DNA of 64,000 nucleotides from Edolisoma coerulescens (taxonomy: Eukaryota; Chordata; Aves; Passeriformes; Campephagidae): assembly GCA_013397115.1 (NCBI GenBank), contig VWZW01000522.1, positions 1,495,091-1,559,090 on the forward strand. The letters run 5' to 3'. The position numbers and the translations under genes are program-made. Below the pieces are notes generated by a model that saw only the letters and a list, made by a program, of their open reading frames with translations, had not been told where the DNA came from and ran no database searches. Below are positions 1-14,300 of this stretch, piece after piece. Every line of letters starts with the position of its first letter. The stretch's first letter is position 1.

Positions 1-3000
1 AAACACCACAAAAAAACCCCCCAAAAAACAACACCAAGAAAAAAGCTCAAAACCAGCCAAGGTATTGCAAATAAATGCAGGGAAATACTAGAGCCAGAAC
101 AGTTAAAGAGTAAGGAAAGAAGTGCCAAGTTGCAACAAATAAGCCTATGAGGCTGCAGCTGCTGCCATCATTGCCATGCAGGCAGTGGGACTGCTGGTCA
201 CCTGGAGAGTGGGCAGAGGGTTTAGGGAGAAGGGGGCACCACATTTTGGAGTGAGTACAGAGGAGGGCTCCTCAGATGACTGGGATAAAGGAGATCCTCT
301 TTTACAAGAAGATATTACAAGTGCTTGTCTTGCTTGGCTCAACAAAGCAAAGCTGAGGTGGTGTGCAGCAGGGGAGTAATGCTCAGGGCAGGAGAAGAGC
401 AACTTGAAGAACAATAATAAATAGTGATAAGCTGATCCTTGACAAATTTCAGCTGGAAGTCAAAGTATTCTGAGTTACGAAGTTCTGGAATAGCAATCAG
501 ATGTGGGGGAAATGAATCCTTTCTTAAGAAGGAGAAGAATAGTTCTGTGATATGTGAAGTGATGTTTGTGGAAGACGAAATGCTGTGTAACTAAGGGACC
601 CTGACACTCAGAGCTGGGGCTTTGGCAGCCCCTTCTTTCCCTCCTTGCAGTGTGTGAGCCCACACACACTCTGGCGAGCACCTGAGGAGCCTTGCCCAAG
701 CAGGGCAACGGGGTGCCTGTCAGGAGACAGGTGAGGCTCAGTATCCTCCAGCTAGAGGCAGAGTCTGGAAAGGAGAATGAGGTTTCTTAGCCTGGCTGGC
801 TTTCTACATGTGTTGTTCAGCAAGGTGGTTTCTGGGCAGTGACTGCCATGTGGAGGCTTAAGTGTGCAATAATGTGGATTTCCATGCTGCAAGCTCAAGA
901 GGAGCAACTAACAGCAGTTATGCTTCAGAGTACTGGAAAGCCCTTGTAACTGAGGCAGACACAAACCGCAGCCTTACGGATGCTTCCACTACCTCACTAT
1001 TCTCCTGTGCTGCTAGAGTCCTGTCCCAGCACGTGTGGCACATAACTGGGGAAGCGTGGACTGGGAACTACCTGTCCTTCCAATGCTTCCGAGTGGTAGT
1101 CAGCAATCTGGAGGCATTTCCCTGGATGACACAGTGTTAACGAGCCCAGAGCGAAAGACAGGTGGTACTGTCATAAATAATAAAAATGAGAAAAGGTGGA
1201 GCAGAAGATTAATTTGTAGTAGCTACAATGCTAAATTATTACTTGCCCAGCCCATTTGAGGTTTTAAGTGCTAGATAAATCATTTTACTCTGACACTTGA
1301 AAAAAAATGCATCTTCTAGCCTCATCCAGGCAAGTTTATAGAGACTAATGCAATCCCTGTTTGGGTGAGGTTACAGGTTAAGAAACTGCTGTTAAAACCA
1401 GGTAATTATTATGAATGTAGCCAGCAAATTTCTCAGTAGCATTAATGCATGTTGTTTGATCTCTAACCTATTGCCCTCAGAGAATATTGTCACTGCAAAT
1501 CCATAAAGACTCCATCCAAAGTCCAGTTTTAAATGGCTTTTAATGTGCTTTCAATACAGTTTCAATAACCATCATCATATGTTTTCCCCATCAGAACACT
1601 GAAATGGCTTCAAGGTGGAAAAGACATGGAGTATCATACCCACTCCAAGAAGGGGATGACCTCTGAGCACCAAGGTGGTTTTCAACAAGCCAGTGCCAGC
1701 AGAAGACTATCCTGCAGCAGATTTCAGAATGTGAACACTTCACCAAAAATTGTTAGAGTTGTCCATGCTATTGCTCTACTTTCTCGAATTAAGCCTGCCT
1801 CCTATCAGAGCTCTCATTCCTAATGGCCACCTCAGTCTTGTGCATGGCAAGTAGCTCATCTCGTCCATCAACGTGCAGGATGCAGCACAAGGACAGTTAA
1901 CATTTCCAGTGCAGTGTAATGCTTGTGGGTGTTTCATAAGAATGGATTTTCAGGACACACTTGACAGAGGAGAGGGATAGAAAGGCACTACAAATGCTAG
2001 CTGGAAAGAGAGACACTGATGTGTGTGGGAGAAAACAATAAAGGGACTACCAAGGCCGGTACTGCTGAGGTGAAGAGCATGAAGAGGAACATGGTAGGGA
2101 AAAAAAAACCCTGAGATTCAGCCAGGTCAGCATGAAAATTTTCCACTCAGTTTTGTTAGAAGATGGGGTCAAACAAAAAGATTTGGTGAAAGGCATGAAA
2201 TTATCTGTTCAAGGAAAGGATCTTTTGTTAATGGCAGCAGAGCTCAGATAGAACTGATATAACGTAGGTGTCAAAGAACAGTGCTGACATTATGAGGGAT
2301 TTTAAAACTGTATATAGATACCTTGGCTACTGGAAACAATCCTAAGTGCATTATTGAAATGAAAAACAATCAAACACAGAGACAGTGCAGGTATAGTAGG
2401 AGGCAGAGAGGGAAAATTAAGGATGTCTCCGTGGCTCTGTGGATGAATAAAAAAACAGAAGGGGGGCATTTTCAATTAAAAGGGACCGAGCGGTGTAGTA
2501 TGAAAAAAGATTACAAGTGGGGACTGGTCATGTTAGCTGTGAACTGCTGCGCAATGCAGGGTCGGTGTTTCAGTGTAGTGGGGAAGCACAATGGATTGAA
2601 AAGAGACAAGGTTCTTGTATCCTTAATGGTGTCTGAATCCATGGAAATGGAAGGCATTGCTCAGCATGATGTCTTTGGCATGCAACAAGGAATCTTGTAG
2701 ATACCATTCACTGTACTGACTAGTGGTGGATTCAGCTGCATAAAATTAGGAGCCTCCATCCAGCTCCTCTTCCGGTATCCAGTAGTGCTAGTCATATCTG
2801 CCAGCACCATGAAGATATCTTGGATACCTTAGGACAGGTTCAAAGGACACTAAACGTTTATGTGTTTGCAGCAACATCTCAGTCATTATCTCCTTTAACC
2901 TCAATTGAGACCTGAAACGCTCACATTAGGCATCTACACTGTAGACTTTTAAAATTGAATGCCCATGAATCTGGAGTTAGATTTTCACTTTACATAGTTG

Positions 3001-6000
3001 CAGTTAATTGACGTGAAGGGAATGAGCAGAGCTACCTTCCACATGTAGAATTGTAAAGATGATTGCCTTCAAATCTTCTTTAAAAATGTGAAATTGGATG
3101 AAAAGGGATAAGAGTGTTCAATTTATTTATTTATTTTTTAGAAAAACAGAGACCAGTTTGGGATTGGATTGATGTTTGGCCAACCTGTTCCCTTTCATCT
3201 CTAACTCATAATATTGTTATCTGAAACCAACTATAATGTATGCCTTTTCAAATCCTGATTTATGAATTTCACGGTTTGAAGCAAGTATGACAACTCTGGC
3301 ATGTACACATATAAATGAGATACTGTAAGGTTTGCAGTTTGTGGGTCTATTTGTTAGAGGACTGTTGATATCAGTGCAGTTCCTATTTAATAGATGTCTA
3401 GAGTACAAATGTTAAGTGGCAACTTGATTGTTTTGTCTCTCCTGGTGAACTGGTTCAGGTGAGCCTTCTGCCTATGATGAATACAGATGACTGAATCTAG
3501 ATAGGGACATTATCTTCCACACTCTGTGCCCTTACAAGTGACAGAAAAAGGGGGCACATAAAGTACCTTCCACTGATCAAATACAGTCTCTAGCTATTTG
3601 CAATGCCATGACTTCCTGCAGAACACTGCTTAGTCAGAAGTCTGCTTAGTCAGATCCCTAGGCTCTGACAAACCATATATCATTTATGAGCATTTCTTTG
3701 TTTCTCCTCTAAAGCCCTTATCTTCTTAAAAGCAAGAGTGAAAAAAAGGCAAGAAGGAAATAAATCAAGGAAACCAGGAACAAGGAAGATGATAAAAAAG
3801 CCCCAGGAATATAGGACCAGCGGGGACCTACCACTTAGTTTGGTCATCAGTTATTGCAAGCACACTGGCCACATGATCTATTTACTAAGCTCACAGAAGT
3901 CTCTCAAGTGCTGTTAGCATTTTGCCCCTTCTTTTCTGAATAAAATGTTGATCCAAACCTTCTGCCTTCTGACAGCAGAGAACTGCCTTTCCCAGGCAAA
4001 GCTTAACCATGGTCAGTTCACGTCTATTTGTTCTTTTGCCATCATACTCCTCAGACGAACAACTCTGGTCTGTAAGTATGTCAGAGGGGTAAACATCAAT
4101 AGTAGAGAACAATCACATCTGATTATAAGCAGCTAATGAAGCCAGTATCTTCTCGACCCTCATGTGAGAACAGACTCACTTTTCCTACTAATGATTCTCT
4201 GAATGTATGGGATTGAATTTTCATGATTTCTATGCCTAAAACTGTACGTTCAAAATAAGGTGTTTCCAGAGTTCTGTACAGCGGTACAAATAGGTTTTTT
4301 CCCCACTTCTGGAAATACCTTGGCTTATTCCACACGGCTAGCAGGCAAGTTGGTTTCAGAATCTGGAGCCAACCTAAATATCTAGAAAACCTGTAGTTTA
4401 AATCTGCAAGTCTTTCTTGTACAGGGTTCTCTGACAAAAGAGAGGTTTGCAATAATGGGTACTGTACAAACTCTCTTTTTTTGCCTTGTTTTGACTATCT
4501 TCCTCCTGGACGTGCCTCCATTATCAGGTCCCATGAAACATCCATAATTTAGCTGAAGGGAGTTTGCATGCAGTCTAGTGAAGAGCCAATATGTGAAGGC
4601 AAGTGAGATGTTATGGAACATGCCACACCTGCTGTATCGTCAGCAATTGTTTCCGAAACTGAAGAGTCATCTGCTTTACACCACGTGAAAGTCAGAATAC
4701 CTTACAAGCTGCTGTCTTATTAAAGACCAATATATGTTTTAGACAAATATTCTGGCCTTACTTATTCCACATTTGACTTCTTTTATTCATTAGTTTAAAA
4801 ATGGAGGCAGCCCTTCATTTAAGTAGGAGTTAGAATAGTGTCTCTTTTCTTAAGTGCAGTCCTGTCATTTCATACCTCCTCAGTGAGTGACCCTTAAAAC
4901 TCTAATGAAAATCCTGAGTATATATATAGAGAGACAGGCCATTGATTTGAGGAACAGTCAAAGCAAAGCTACAGAAATTCATTATGCAAAGAGGCAAGTC
5001 ATGTCTTTTCCTGTTTCTCAGCAGCAGCCTCTTGAACTAAAAGGGAAAGATAGACCATCTGAAAATATAGATAGCTGAGAAAAACAGAGGGTACTGCAAC
5101 TACCTTTCCTAATAAAACACATCTTACAAACACTGGTCATTCAAAATTAAAGACCAGCTAAAATATGCTAAGGTGGGGTTTTTTTCCTATATCAAGAGAC
5201 ATTTCTTCACTTACAAATATATGGATTGGCAATACAACAAACCAAAAAAGTTGTCAGTCATAGACCGGGAGGAGAGAGTAACTTTTATAATCTGCTGTTC
5301 ACAAAATGAGAATGCTACCTGGGACGTGTACATTAGCCAGCCTTTATAAATGTTCTCCACTCTTCCCAGATGAGGAGCTGTTAATTTTCATGGGTAAAGA
5401 CAAGTTTCATCTCCCTGTATTTGGCTATTTGCTTTGATGACAAGTGCTTGGCTTCTCAGTGTATTTTTTTTTTTTTAATGCTTACTGTAAATATGTCTTC
5501 TGGTAAATTTGCACAAGAGAGTACAAAAATGGATTCTATGTGACAGAAGTTGTCAAACTGCAATACATGAACATAAAAATACATTCTTCCAGGAGTATGC
5601 ATTGCATGTCCTTAATTGTCAAAAGGTTTGCCCTGTGAGACTTTGCTAGTAAATATCTGAGCATGTCCATATACCATATGAAATTCCAGCTCCTTTGTGG
5701 TTTGTCTGCACAGCTCACTTCTGGAAAAGTAGAATAGGTTATCCTTCCTATAGGTTTCATTTATAATTATGGTTTAAGACAGAGGCAAGAAGAAGAGGGA
5801 TAGAGGAATTTAGCTGAATGATGGGTGAATATGGAGCAATTTGACTTCCATGAAATGAATAGCCACCATTCAGGCACGGATTTCATGGTACAATTGATTA
5901 CATTAAGGTTAGATGACATCTCACCAGTTTTTTGTTAGTTTCACAAACCCTTGACTGTGGCATCCTAAAGTATTCCTGTTCCTCCCTTTCCAGATACTTA

Positions 6001-7479
6001 AAACACCATCACCCAGCATGGTAACAGGCAAACCAAAATTGTCACACTGGACCTGCTCCAAGCTTTACCCTGTCCAGCAGAACATCTCTGACAACAGCAG
6101 GCATTCAAAACCCCAAAGATGTGTCAACAAGTTCCCAGAGGGCAAATACAGAATAAAGTCCCTTGCATTGTCTTGGTGCCTCCTTTAATAGTTAGAGATT
6201 GGCTTAAGACCCAAAGCATGACATTTAAGTCAATTAAGTATTAAACAAAAAGTGGAAGTGCAAGCTCTGGATATTATTTGTATTTCTTGGAGAACACCCA
6301 GCACACAGACACATGGAGTGGGCTTATCCCAGGGCCACTCACACAAGCAAAAGTCTTTCCATTTGCTGTCCATGGGCTCAGGATCAGGTTTGACATTTAT
6401 GTTTTGGATACATAGAGCAGACCCAGGCCACTGCACAAGCAAGGGGCATTTAGTGCCAGCTACGCTCTGTGTGTGTTTGTGAAATGCCTCTACTTTGAGG
6501 TGTGTTGTAAATGTTAGTTTGTGCAGCTGACCAATGATTCAAGGAATCATAAGTGATGGAAAAGGGAAATTTAGTAGTATGTACATATTCAAATTCCTCC
6601 TCTCTGTTCGATTTGATAAGGGCCTGGACAACTCTGGACAATGTGTTTTCATTCATCTATGTGAGATATTCACGATATATTTACAGTATCCACTTGTAGT
6701 TCATGAGCTTTTTTTCTTTGCAAACTTTAATTTAATAACTCCTAGTATCTTCAGTTGCTTTCACACACAGTGTGCTTACTGAACTAATGCCTTCTATTTC
6801 CTTCTGAATAGAAACCACTCCTGCCCAGACCTTGTGCAGCTAGGGATTTGAGTGCAGTAGACAATTTCAAAGACTGCTCTTTCTATTTAACAATCAGTGC
6901 ATTAGGCTAAAATATTCACACAGATGCACTAGCAATTGAAAGGGTGTGGGTGTAGTGACAAGGTCCTTCTGTTACCTGGACTGTAGAATGATGAATGAGC
7001 ATTAGTGGAATATTCTTTTGGCCTTTAGGTTTACCTTGATCTTCTCACAGACTGCAAATTGACATTATACCCACATTTCTATAGTATTTATTACTGTGGT
7101 CATGATGTGAGGGCTTTTTTCAATATGAATATTGTAAAAGGGGAAACATATTACGGCAAAGAGGCATTATTGTGCTGGGAATGTATAAACAGCTGAGAAG
7201 AATAGAGCGACATGCTCATAATGGAAACTGAAAGCTCTTCATTTTGTCCTGATTGTCTACCCTTCCTTTTTAAACAACCTCCCTTTTTCCTAGCTATCAA
7301 TACAAAGTTCTTTTTGGTAAAATGAAGTGCATTCATGCTGCCTGAAAGAAGCTTTTAAAATTGATCTGTGCCCACACAAAAGGGAGGCAGTGTTTGAGCA
7401 CATCACGTTGAGGAAGCAAACTTGGTCAATGTTCATTACTCATGGCTTGACACTCTGAGCCTCCATATCATTTTGTAAA

Positions 7480-7760
7480 GAATCAGATAAACTTTCCTCG
7501 TGATAAACAACTGAAATAATTTTTCTTAGCTGTCAAGTCCTTTTCTCCCATTTCCAGCCTGTTCTCACACTCTTCCCAGCTCGTAAAAGCAACTGAGCAC
7601 AGCTCTTTGGACTGATAAATGGGCTCCTTTCAATTGGTGGCAGGCTTCAGGAAAAAGAGATAATCCTGGATAATGTGGACACAGTTTTCATTTCATGTCA
7701 CCCAATTAAACTGCAATTATCCGGAGTGCAACAGCAGAAAAACTGGAAAGAATGGTTGGA
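7480..7760. promoter_or_regulatory. Possible conserved non-coding element (motif-dense)
   Basis: This is a repeat-free stretch without stop-free frames of interest. It contains closely packed homeodomain-type cores: CAATTGG near 7633, and CCCAATTAAACTGCAATTATCC near 7700-7721, which pairs AATTA with AATTAT. GATAA cores lie at about 7500, 7614 and 7660. Motif density of this kind is typical of ancient vertebrate enhancers in gene deserts. Conservation itself cannot be seen from one sequence, so this is an inference. It could equally be ordinary AT-rich intergenic DNA. Confidence 0.2.
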
Positions 7761-8129
7761 GAATGAGGAGCCCTGGCTCCCTGGGACTCTTTATACTACA
7801 CACATTAGCTTAGATTTGTTCTATTCTGATAATAAAGTGCCAGTCTAAGCACTTAGCAGCACATAGTGAGAGACAGACCAGCTGCAACCTGTAGCTCAGA
7901 ATGAAATACTATTGCAAGTGCTCTGGGAAACATCACTTCGATCCAGAGTAACTCTCTGGGATATTATTTGCATCAGGAATCCAAAGCCCTGTGCTGTGGT
8001 TAATTACACCCAGAGCAATATGGTCAGGAGGTGCTCTGAACAACGCAGCGAGGTTCAGATTACAGGTAAAACAAGGACAAAAAAAGCCTTTTCTTAACAT
8101 GACTCACAGTAGCACTGCAAGCCAAAATT

Positions 8130-8360
8130 AAGCAGATATCAACCATTTTATTATGAAGGCAAACTGCATTAACGTCTCTTATCTCTTCAGCATTTTGGCT
8201 GAGATCTAGGGCAGGATGAATTTAATATGTTAATATGTCTTATTAAGTTACCGCTCTTGCAGTACAATAAACTGGATAATCTAACAGATCTATTTTATCT
8301 CTAATTACCATGATCCTAGTAAACTGCAATTAAATAAACAGATGGAGTTTTAAAACTTGT
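8130..8360. promoter_or_regulatory. Possible conserved non-coding element (motif-dense)
   Basis: This is AT-rich, repeat-free sequence with several core motifs in about 230 bases: GATATCAA near 8136, TTTTATTATG near 8148, the near-duplicated TTAATATG units at 8222-8239, CTAATTACC near 8302, and GCAATTAAATAAAC near 8327. The TAAT cores resemble homeodomain sites and AATAAAC resembles a forkhead-type site. It lies about 370 bases beyond the similar candidate at 7.5 kb, so the two might form one regulatory block. This is weak inference; alignment to other amniotes would settle it. Confidence 0.2.
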
Positions 8361-11300
8361 GGCCTGGTGTAGGGGAACATTTTAGTAATTGAAATACATG
8401 TATTGGTTATTACTGCTTTATTTCTTTTGCCCAGCCATGTGAGTGCGTGGTATCTGTCCCATAGGCATGGGATAGAAGTACAAGGGTGACAGATCATGCA
8501 TCTCCTGCAACTAACAAGCTTTGCTCCTGGAAGGCCCTACTCTTTGCCCTCAATTTTTTATTTCATTTACTCCTACACAAAGGACCAGGTGGGGCTACCC
8601 CAGGCTGTGAGGCAAGTCAGGCAGTTCAGCCTGCGTTCCCTTTCCTAAGAGGAAAGATGAGCTTTAGGGTGCTACACTACTAGATATTGTGAACGTGCAG
8701 ACAATCACTTTTGCCTGGGCTCCCTTTGCATGCTAGGGAGCAGCAGCAAAACAGAGAACCATCATTTTCAGTGACCATACCTGAGGCTGTGTGCAAGCTC
8801 CTGTGCCAGGTGGTGTGGGTGCATCTGCCCCACATGATGGTGCAGAGGAAGCAACAAAGGACAGAAGTTTCTAGGTCAGACTCAGAGCTCTCCACTGCGA
8901 CTGTGGGAGGCTCTTAGGTATCACTTTAGCCCTCATCAGGCACCAGACTTCATGGGTTTTGTGTAAGTCAATACCAAGCGATAAACTATTTTTGCAATGT
9001 CTTTTGTTAGCAAGCCACACAACAGAAAATTGTGACACTTTCATGGGAAAGCCAAAGCAAATCTGAAACTGTGCAGTGGTGAAGGGCAACCAATTCCCAA
9101 AGGAAGCACAGCTATTTCATAAGCAGTTAATTTTTTGACTGGAAATATTCTGGTTTATCTGAATTTTTCAGTTTGGCCCTATATTCAAGTTTTTATCAAA
9201 TGGAAAAATGCACTTCCCCATCCCACCTGGGAAAACCCCAGGTGCAGAAAGATTTGGATCCTTCAGAGATGTTAATAAAATTGGGATTTCCTTGTTTCCA
9301 AAATAATACCATGCCTCCCACGCTCTTTATTCCATCTCTTCACATTCCTACCTGAAGCAGGTTCTGGGCTGCTTTGAAGATTGCTTTTCTGTTTAAAACT
9401 TTAAAGCTACCTTGTTCCTTGTGGAGTGTATTAAAATAGCAAAAATCTGCACCTTGATGTGAGAAGGAGCAGTAGAGTGGAAAGAGGGGCTGTGGCAGGG
9501 GTACGGTCACTCCCACCTGCAGATGATGTTAATGGAGTTGTTCAGGTCCTCTGCAAAGGGGTGGACTTCATACCAATAGAGACAAACATTTTAAAGTGTG
9601 GCAACTTTCTTTTAACTATTTTGTGGTCTCAAGGAGCCTTTAAAGGCCTCCTACAAAGAAGGGCCCTCACTGGGGGCTGGTTTACTGGCAGCCACAAAGA
9701 TAGCATGATTTTAAGGAACTAATGCATTTTCCTTTCGGAAGCTCCATCTAGGGGACAAGGTCAGTTGACCAGTGATTTGCTGCTATTTCAGGCTGCCACC
9801 TTTTTTCAAAGCCAATCCCAGCATTCCAAAGATGACCAGGACTGAAGAAGTGAGGGGAACCTACAGGAGGTGCAAAGACTGATGTGCCTTTGTAGGTAAA
9901 GAAAGGTGATTCTATTTGATTTAAGGAACAAAGTTTGGGCAACAAAGCAAAATAAATCAATCTCTGATGGTTCTAGGAAGAAAAAGGCCAAATGGTTGAG
10001 CAATGTTAATCACTTGTCATGCTGAGATCTGTCCTGGTGACCATGTCAACACATTGATCTTATTAAGTGACATTTATCTAAGTAAAACCAGAAATCAGGA
10101 CTTGTGTAACACAGTATAGTGCATTAGTCTTTTAGCAGAGTACAGAGTGCGCAGAACAAATTAACATTGTGCACTAACAGCTTGTGCAATGTAATGGAGA
10201 ATGATGGTGCATGGGCTCGTTACACCCCTTGTGCCAGGCAGCGTACATGTACTTAGTCCCTCCTCAAGCAGATCTGCAGTCCAAATAGGCAAGAGAGACA
10301 AACTCAGGCAAAACACCTTGACTTGCTGGGCACAGAACCTGGGCTTTCCAGCATTTAGCTCAGTTACCTCCCAAGAACTAGACAGTGCTGTGTAGGAGAT
10401 CTGCATATCAGTCACATAACTGTTTTATCACCTATTTTCTTATCTTGGAAATAAAACAAGAATGTAGTATTATCCAAGACACATGTTGACTTCATTTACA
10501 GCTAGGGAGCAAGGGGAGTCACACTTTCATAAATGTTTCTATTTCCTCATTTCTTTCTCCAAAGAGAAAAGCTATCACGTACTAATCTTCAGGAGAGATT
10601 ACTAGATGGTGTTTTTAAACCGCTTTAAAAATTTATGTATACGACAAAAATACATATATTTATAAAAATATATGTGATGCCGCATATGATTTTTCATTCC
10701 CGTGTGGAAAAGGCAGTTATGCATTATAAGGGACTGGATTTTAAAGGGTTGTAATCTCTCTGTGATCCTTCTCTCCATTTCTACCTATTTGCAACTTGTG
10801 AGGAAGAAGCAGAAATTCTGGGATGGTTGCAATTTACCTTGTGTGCCCTGTAAGTTGTTCAGGAAGGAGAAATACTAACTTCCCAGGATGCAGCTTTACT
10901 GAAATATCAACATATACTCTCTGTAAGAGCTTCGTTAGCTGATGGCATTTTGCTTGATTACCAGCAGTCTTTGTTCCCCTCAGAAAGGAGCAGTGTCAGA
11001 TAATTTCACCCCCTGCTTTCTCTTTGGTTGCACAGTGGCCAGAAACAGGAATTAGAGACCCCCAAACCAAGCAGAGGCCAGGGCTCTGAATGGAGCAGCT
11101 CTGTCTGAGTCTCATGCTAATGAGATCAGGAAGGGAGGAAATGTTGAACTCCAACCCCGGGCTGCCAAGCAGCCTGCCCCTGCCTCGGTGGTGGGCAGAG
11201 CCAGCTGGGAGCAGGGAGACTCCCGAGGTACCCAGGGGATCAGGATGCTACTCAGCTGGCAGGAAAGGGAGCAAGAGTTTTGCTTATCTTAATAGCTCCT

Positions 11301-14300
11301 TTTGTTCAGGAATCACAGTAGCAGCCCTTATTTGCAAACTTGGGTAAGTATAATGCACTCTGAGCTCTTGCACAGGTGCTGGGCACTAGCGATTTTTCTC
11401 CCTGCCTGCACAATGCCTGCTTTTTTTTCCAGGGCTCCAGGAAGGAACTGGAAAGACTCAGTCTGACAAAAGTGCTGGCTGCACATTTGGCCGAAGTGTT
11501 GACTGGCTTTTGTTGCTCTGTACATGGTGCCATCCATGAGCCCAGCGATGATGACCTAGAAGGTGTTCTGACAATGAGTGTTTCTTTTGGAGAACGTGTC
11601 AGCCATTGCAGAAGCTTGCACATTCGTAATGAGGCTGACTGGTTCCAACAGATTATTGCGTGACACACTGTCTTGATAGCTGTGTAGATAAACAGTGTAT
11701 TTTCTTCCCTTATTTCAAAAACATAACAAGGGAGGCTAAAATAGGAGTGTCTGTAGGGATTGAATAAAACAAGAGCAAATCATAGTGAGATAGAGAACTT
11801 AAGAAAAGCAGCGCGCTCTTGTTGAGCCATTTTTATAAGAAGTTACATCCAGTGAGGAGCTGTCTTACTGAATTTACACGGGTTTATACCACCTCAATAC
11901 AACTTTGCTGACTTGTTTTCTTTGAGAATCTGGTGTTCAACTGTTCCCGTCTTCAGTAAAAGTTGACTGCCAAATATGACGTTTTCCTTCTCTTTTCTGT
12001 CCTTTTTTTTTTTTTTTCCCTCCAGTTGTGGTTTACAGCTTGCCCAAATCCACAAGAGGAGGTGATTGGTGTTGCCATATGTTGATTACTGGATGTAATA
12101 CTGTCCAGTTCATGGACAACATCCTTTTCTTCTTGAAGCTCTGCTGTCCCCCAAGTTCACTGGGTGCCGAGGGACCGCAAAACTCAGTAGGTTGAATATC
12201 TGAGAATGGAGAGAGACTTACAGTATTCACCTCTTCAAAGTGGCAAGGACACTTGTGGGTTAACAGTTTGAGGAACCTTAGAACATGTGGTTTTGTAACA
12301 TGCTCATGCTTCTACACAAGCTTTTTTTTTTTTTCTGTGTTAACCTCTACTGCAATTTAGGAGATGGAGCAGTCTACCACATGTGATTTAGGATGAAGTT
12401 AGTTAGCCCACTGTTAGAATACTTGAAACTAAGTCTAACCTCACACTCAAATGTAGTCCCTCCTGTTAAAATTACTAGAAAGCTAACAAGATGCTTGGAG
12501 CAAAATAAATCCTCTCTGTTACTAAACACGTCTTTTTCCAATAAGGAAGGAAGAAGGGTACAGAATATCCATAAGTCTCTTACTGTCTGCTTTGTTATGA
12601 TTAGTAACCTTCTTCCAGTAGAAGATGTTTCTTCCTTTGTGCATAAGGCTATCATCATAATAACTACTCTCAAACATTTCTATTGTGGTAAATTCAGATA
12701 CCCTCCATCAATATTGAGCAACTTTCATGCTACAAGCTTACAAATAAATGTATTTGCCAGTGTGATCAATGATGGATTATACATCTTTTGCTTAATTATT
12801 TTAAATTATGGTATTACTATATGCTTGTAATAGAGATTATGGAAAGACCCATTTTTTCCTTTCTGGAAGCACTAACGGAAAACTTCATTTCCATTAAATT
12901 TTGTTCCATCAGATTTTGCTCCTTGAAAAATTGTCAACAAGGTAACCATTTTCTTATTAGAGAAACCAGAAAGCCAAATACATTTCCTCATTCTTAATGT
13001 AAATGTGACATAGTGATAAATAACTTTTCCAAAACAAGTTATAATATTTAATTACAAGAAAAGTAACCAAAAAACAACTCCGTTTAAGAAAAGTATTTGG
13101 GAGGAGTGGGAGATGTTTTTCCCATTTTCTTTGCAAGAAAAATAAGAATTGTAAGCCAAATGACCCATGGTGGCTTTAGTCTGTAGTTGATAATTTTTAG
13201 CTCTTTCAGGATCTAGAGGACTGAATGCAATTTTCTTTCCTGCTTAGAGATTTGAGCAAACACCTTTCACAAAGATACCTTGGTACTTCAATTTATGAAA
13301 TACAGAGTAGGTTTCTTACTCTCTCCCATGGATTCCTTCTTCAAAGTAATTTAAATAAATATATGACAACTGGGGCAAGAAGTGAACCCTGGTGGTCTTC
13401 ATCTGAGTTAGGAAGCTCTCTGGCTGTGGTGTCTCAACTCCCAACATGGTTACTCAGCTGGAATAACGTTTAAGCAGTCATCAAGTGTGCGAGTAAGGAG
13501 GACTCTATGACAGATGAATTAGTGGGGATCTGGGAATCAAAAAATCAATAACTTGTACAGACTTAATTAGGATCTTGTTGCAATGCTGGAATGTAGAGGA
13601 CTGTCTACCACTGGATTTTATGTTCATCTGACCTTGCAAACCCAGAGAGTACAGTGGTGCATTGTCCCGCCTTTAGCATCAAACTGAATGGAGGTCCACC
13701 AAAGCATCCACCCCGCCGCTACCTGACAGCTGCCTGTGCAGGGCACTGGCGCCGCAGGCAGCAGCAGCCGCGGGATGCTCAGCACATCGCTGTGGTATGT
13801 ATGGGAATGAATGGTAACTAGAGTTGTTGCTGCTGTTTTTATTTTGCCTAGTTGGCAGAGGTCTCACTATTCTTTAGCTTTTGAATTAGGATGATGTAAG
13901 AGTCCCAGGCACTATGCTAAACCCTCCACTACAAGGTTTATCAGAAAAGGCTGCCTTTCTTGAGAGTGTTACCAAGAATCGCAGAGAAATAGCAACAAAC
14001 TTTGTGGGGAGTCAACAAATTCGTGGGCTGAAGGAGTGAGTTAGTTCCTAATCCTCTGTGACTCTGGATGACTAGTATTCTGTAGGCTGACCATGCTGTA
14101 TCTGTGGCAAGGCAACCTTGTGTGTGCACCCACAAAGGCCATCTGATGCACACCAGCAGCCATGCACAGCTCTCCTCTCTGGGCTGCTCATCCCAGGAGT
14201 CTCTAGCACACGTTAAATCCATATGCTTGTGCTGTCAGGCAGATGCATCACCCCCATATGACCCTGGCTTTTCATAAAGCAGGAGGAGGAAGATTGTTTG

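Noticed and set aside
12393..12830. 145-codon frame (+), longest in the AT-rich part
   Set aside because: Composition follows the local AT-rich DNA (I, L, S, N, K), and there is no family resemblance and no promoter or splice context. A run of this length is expected by chance somewhere in 60 kb.
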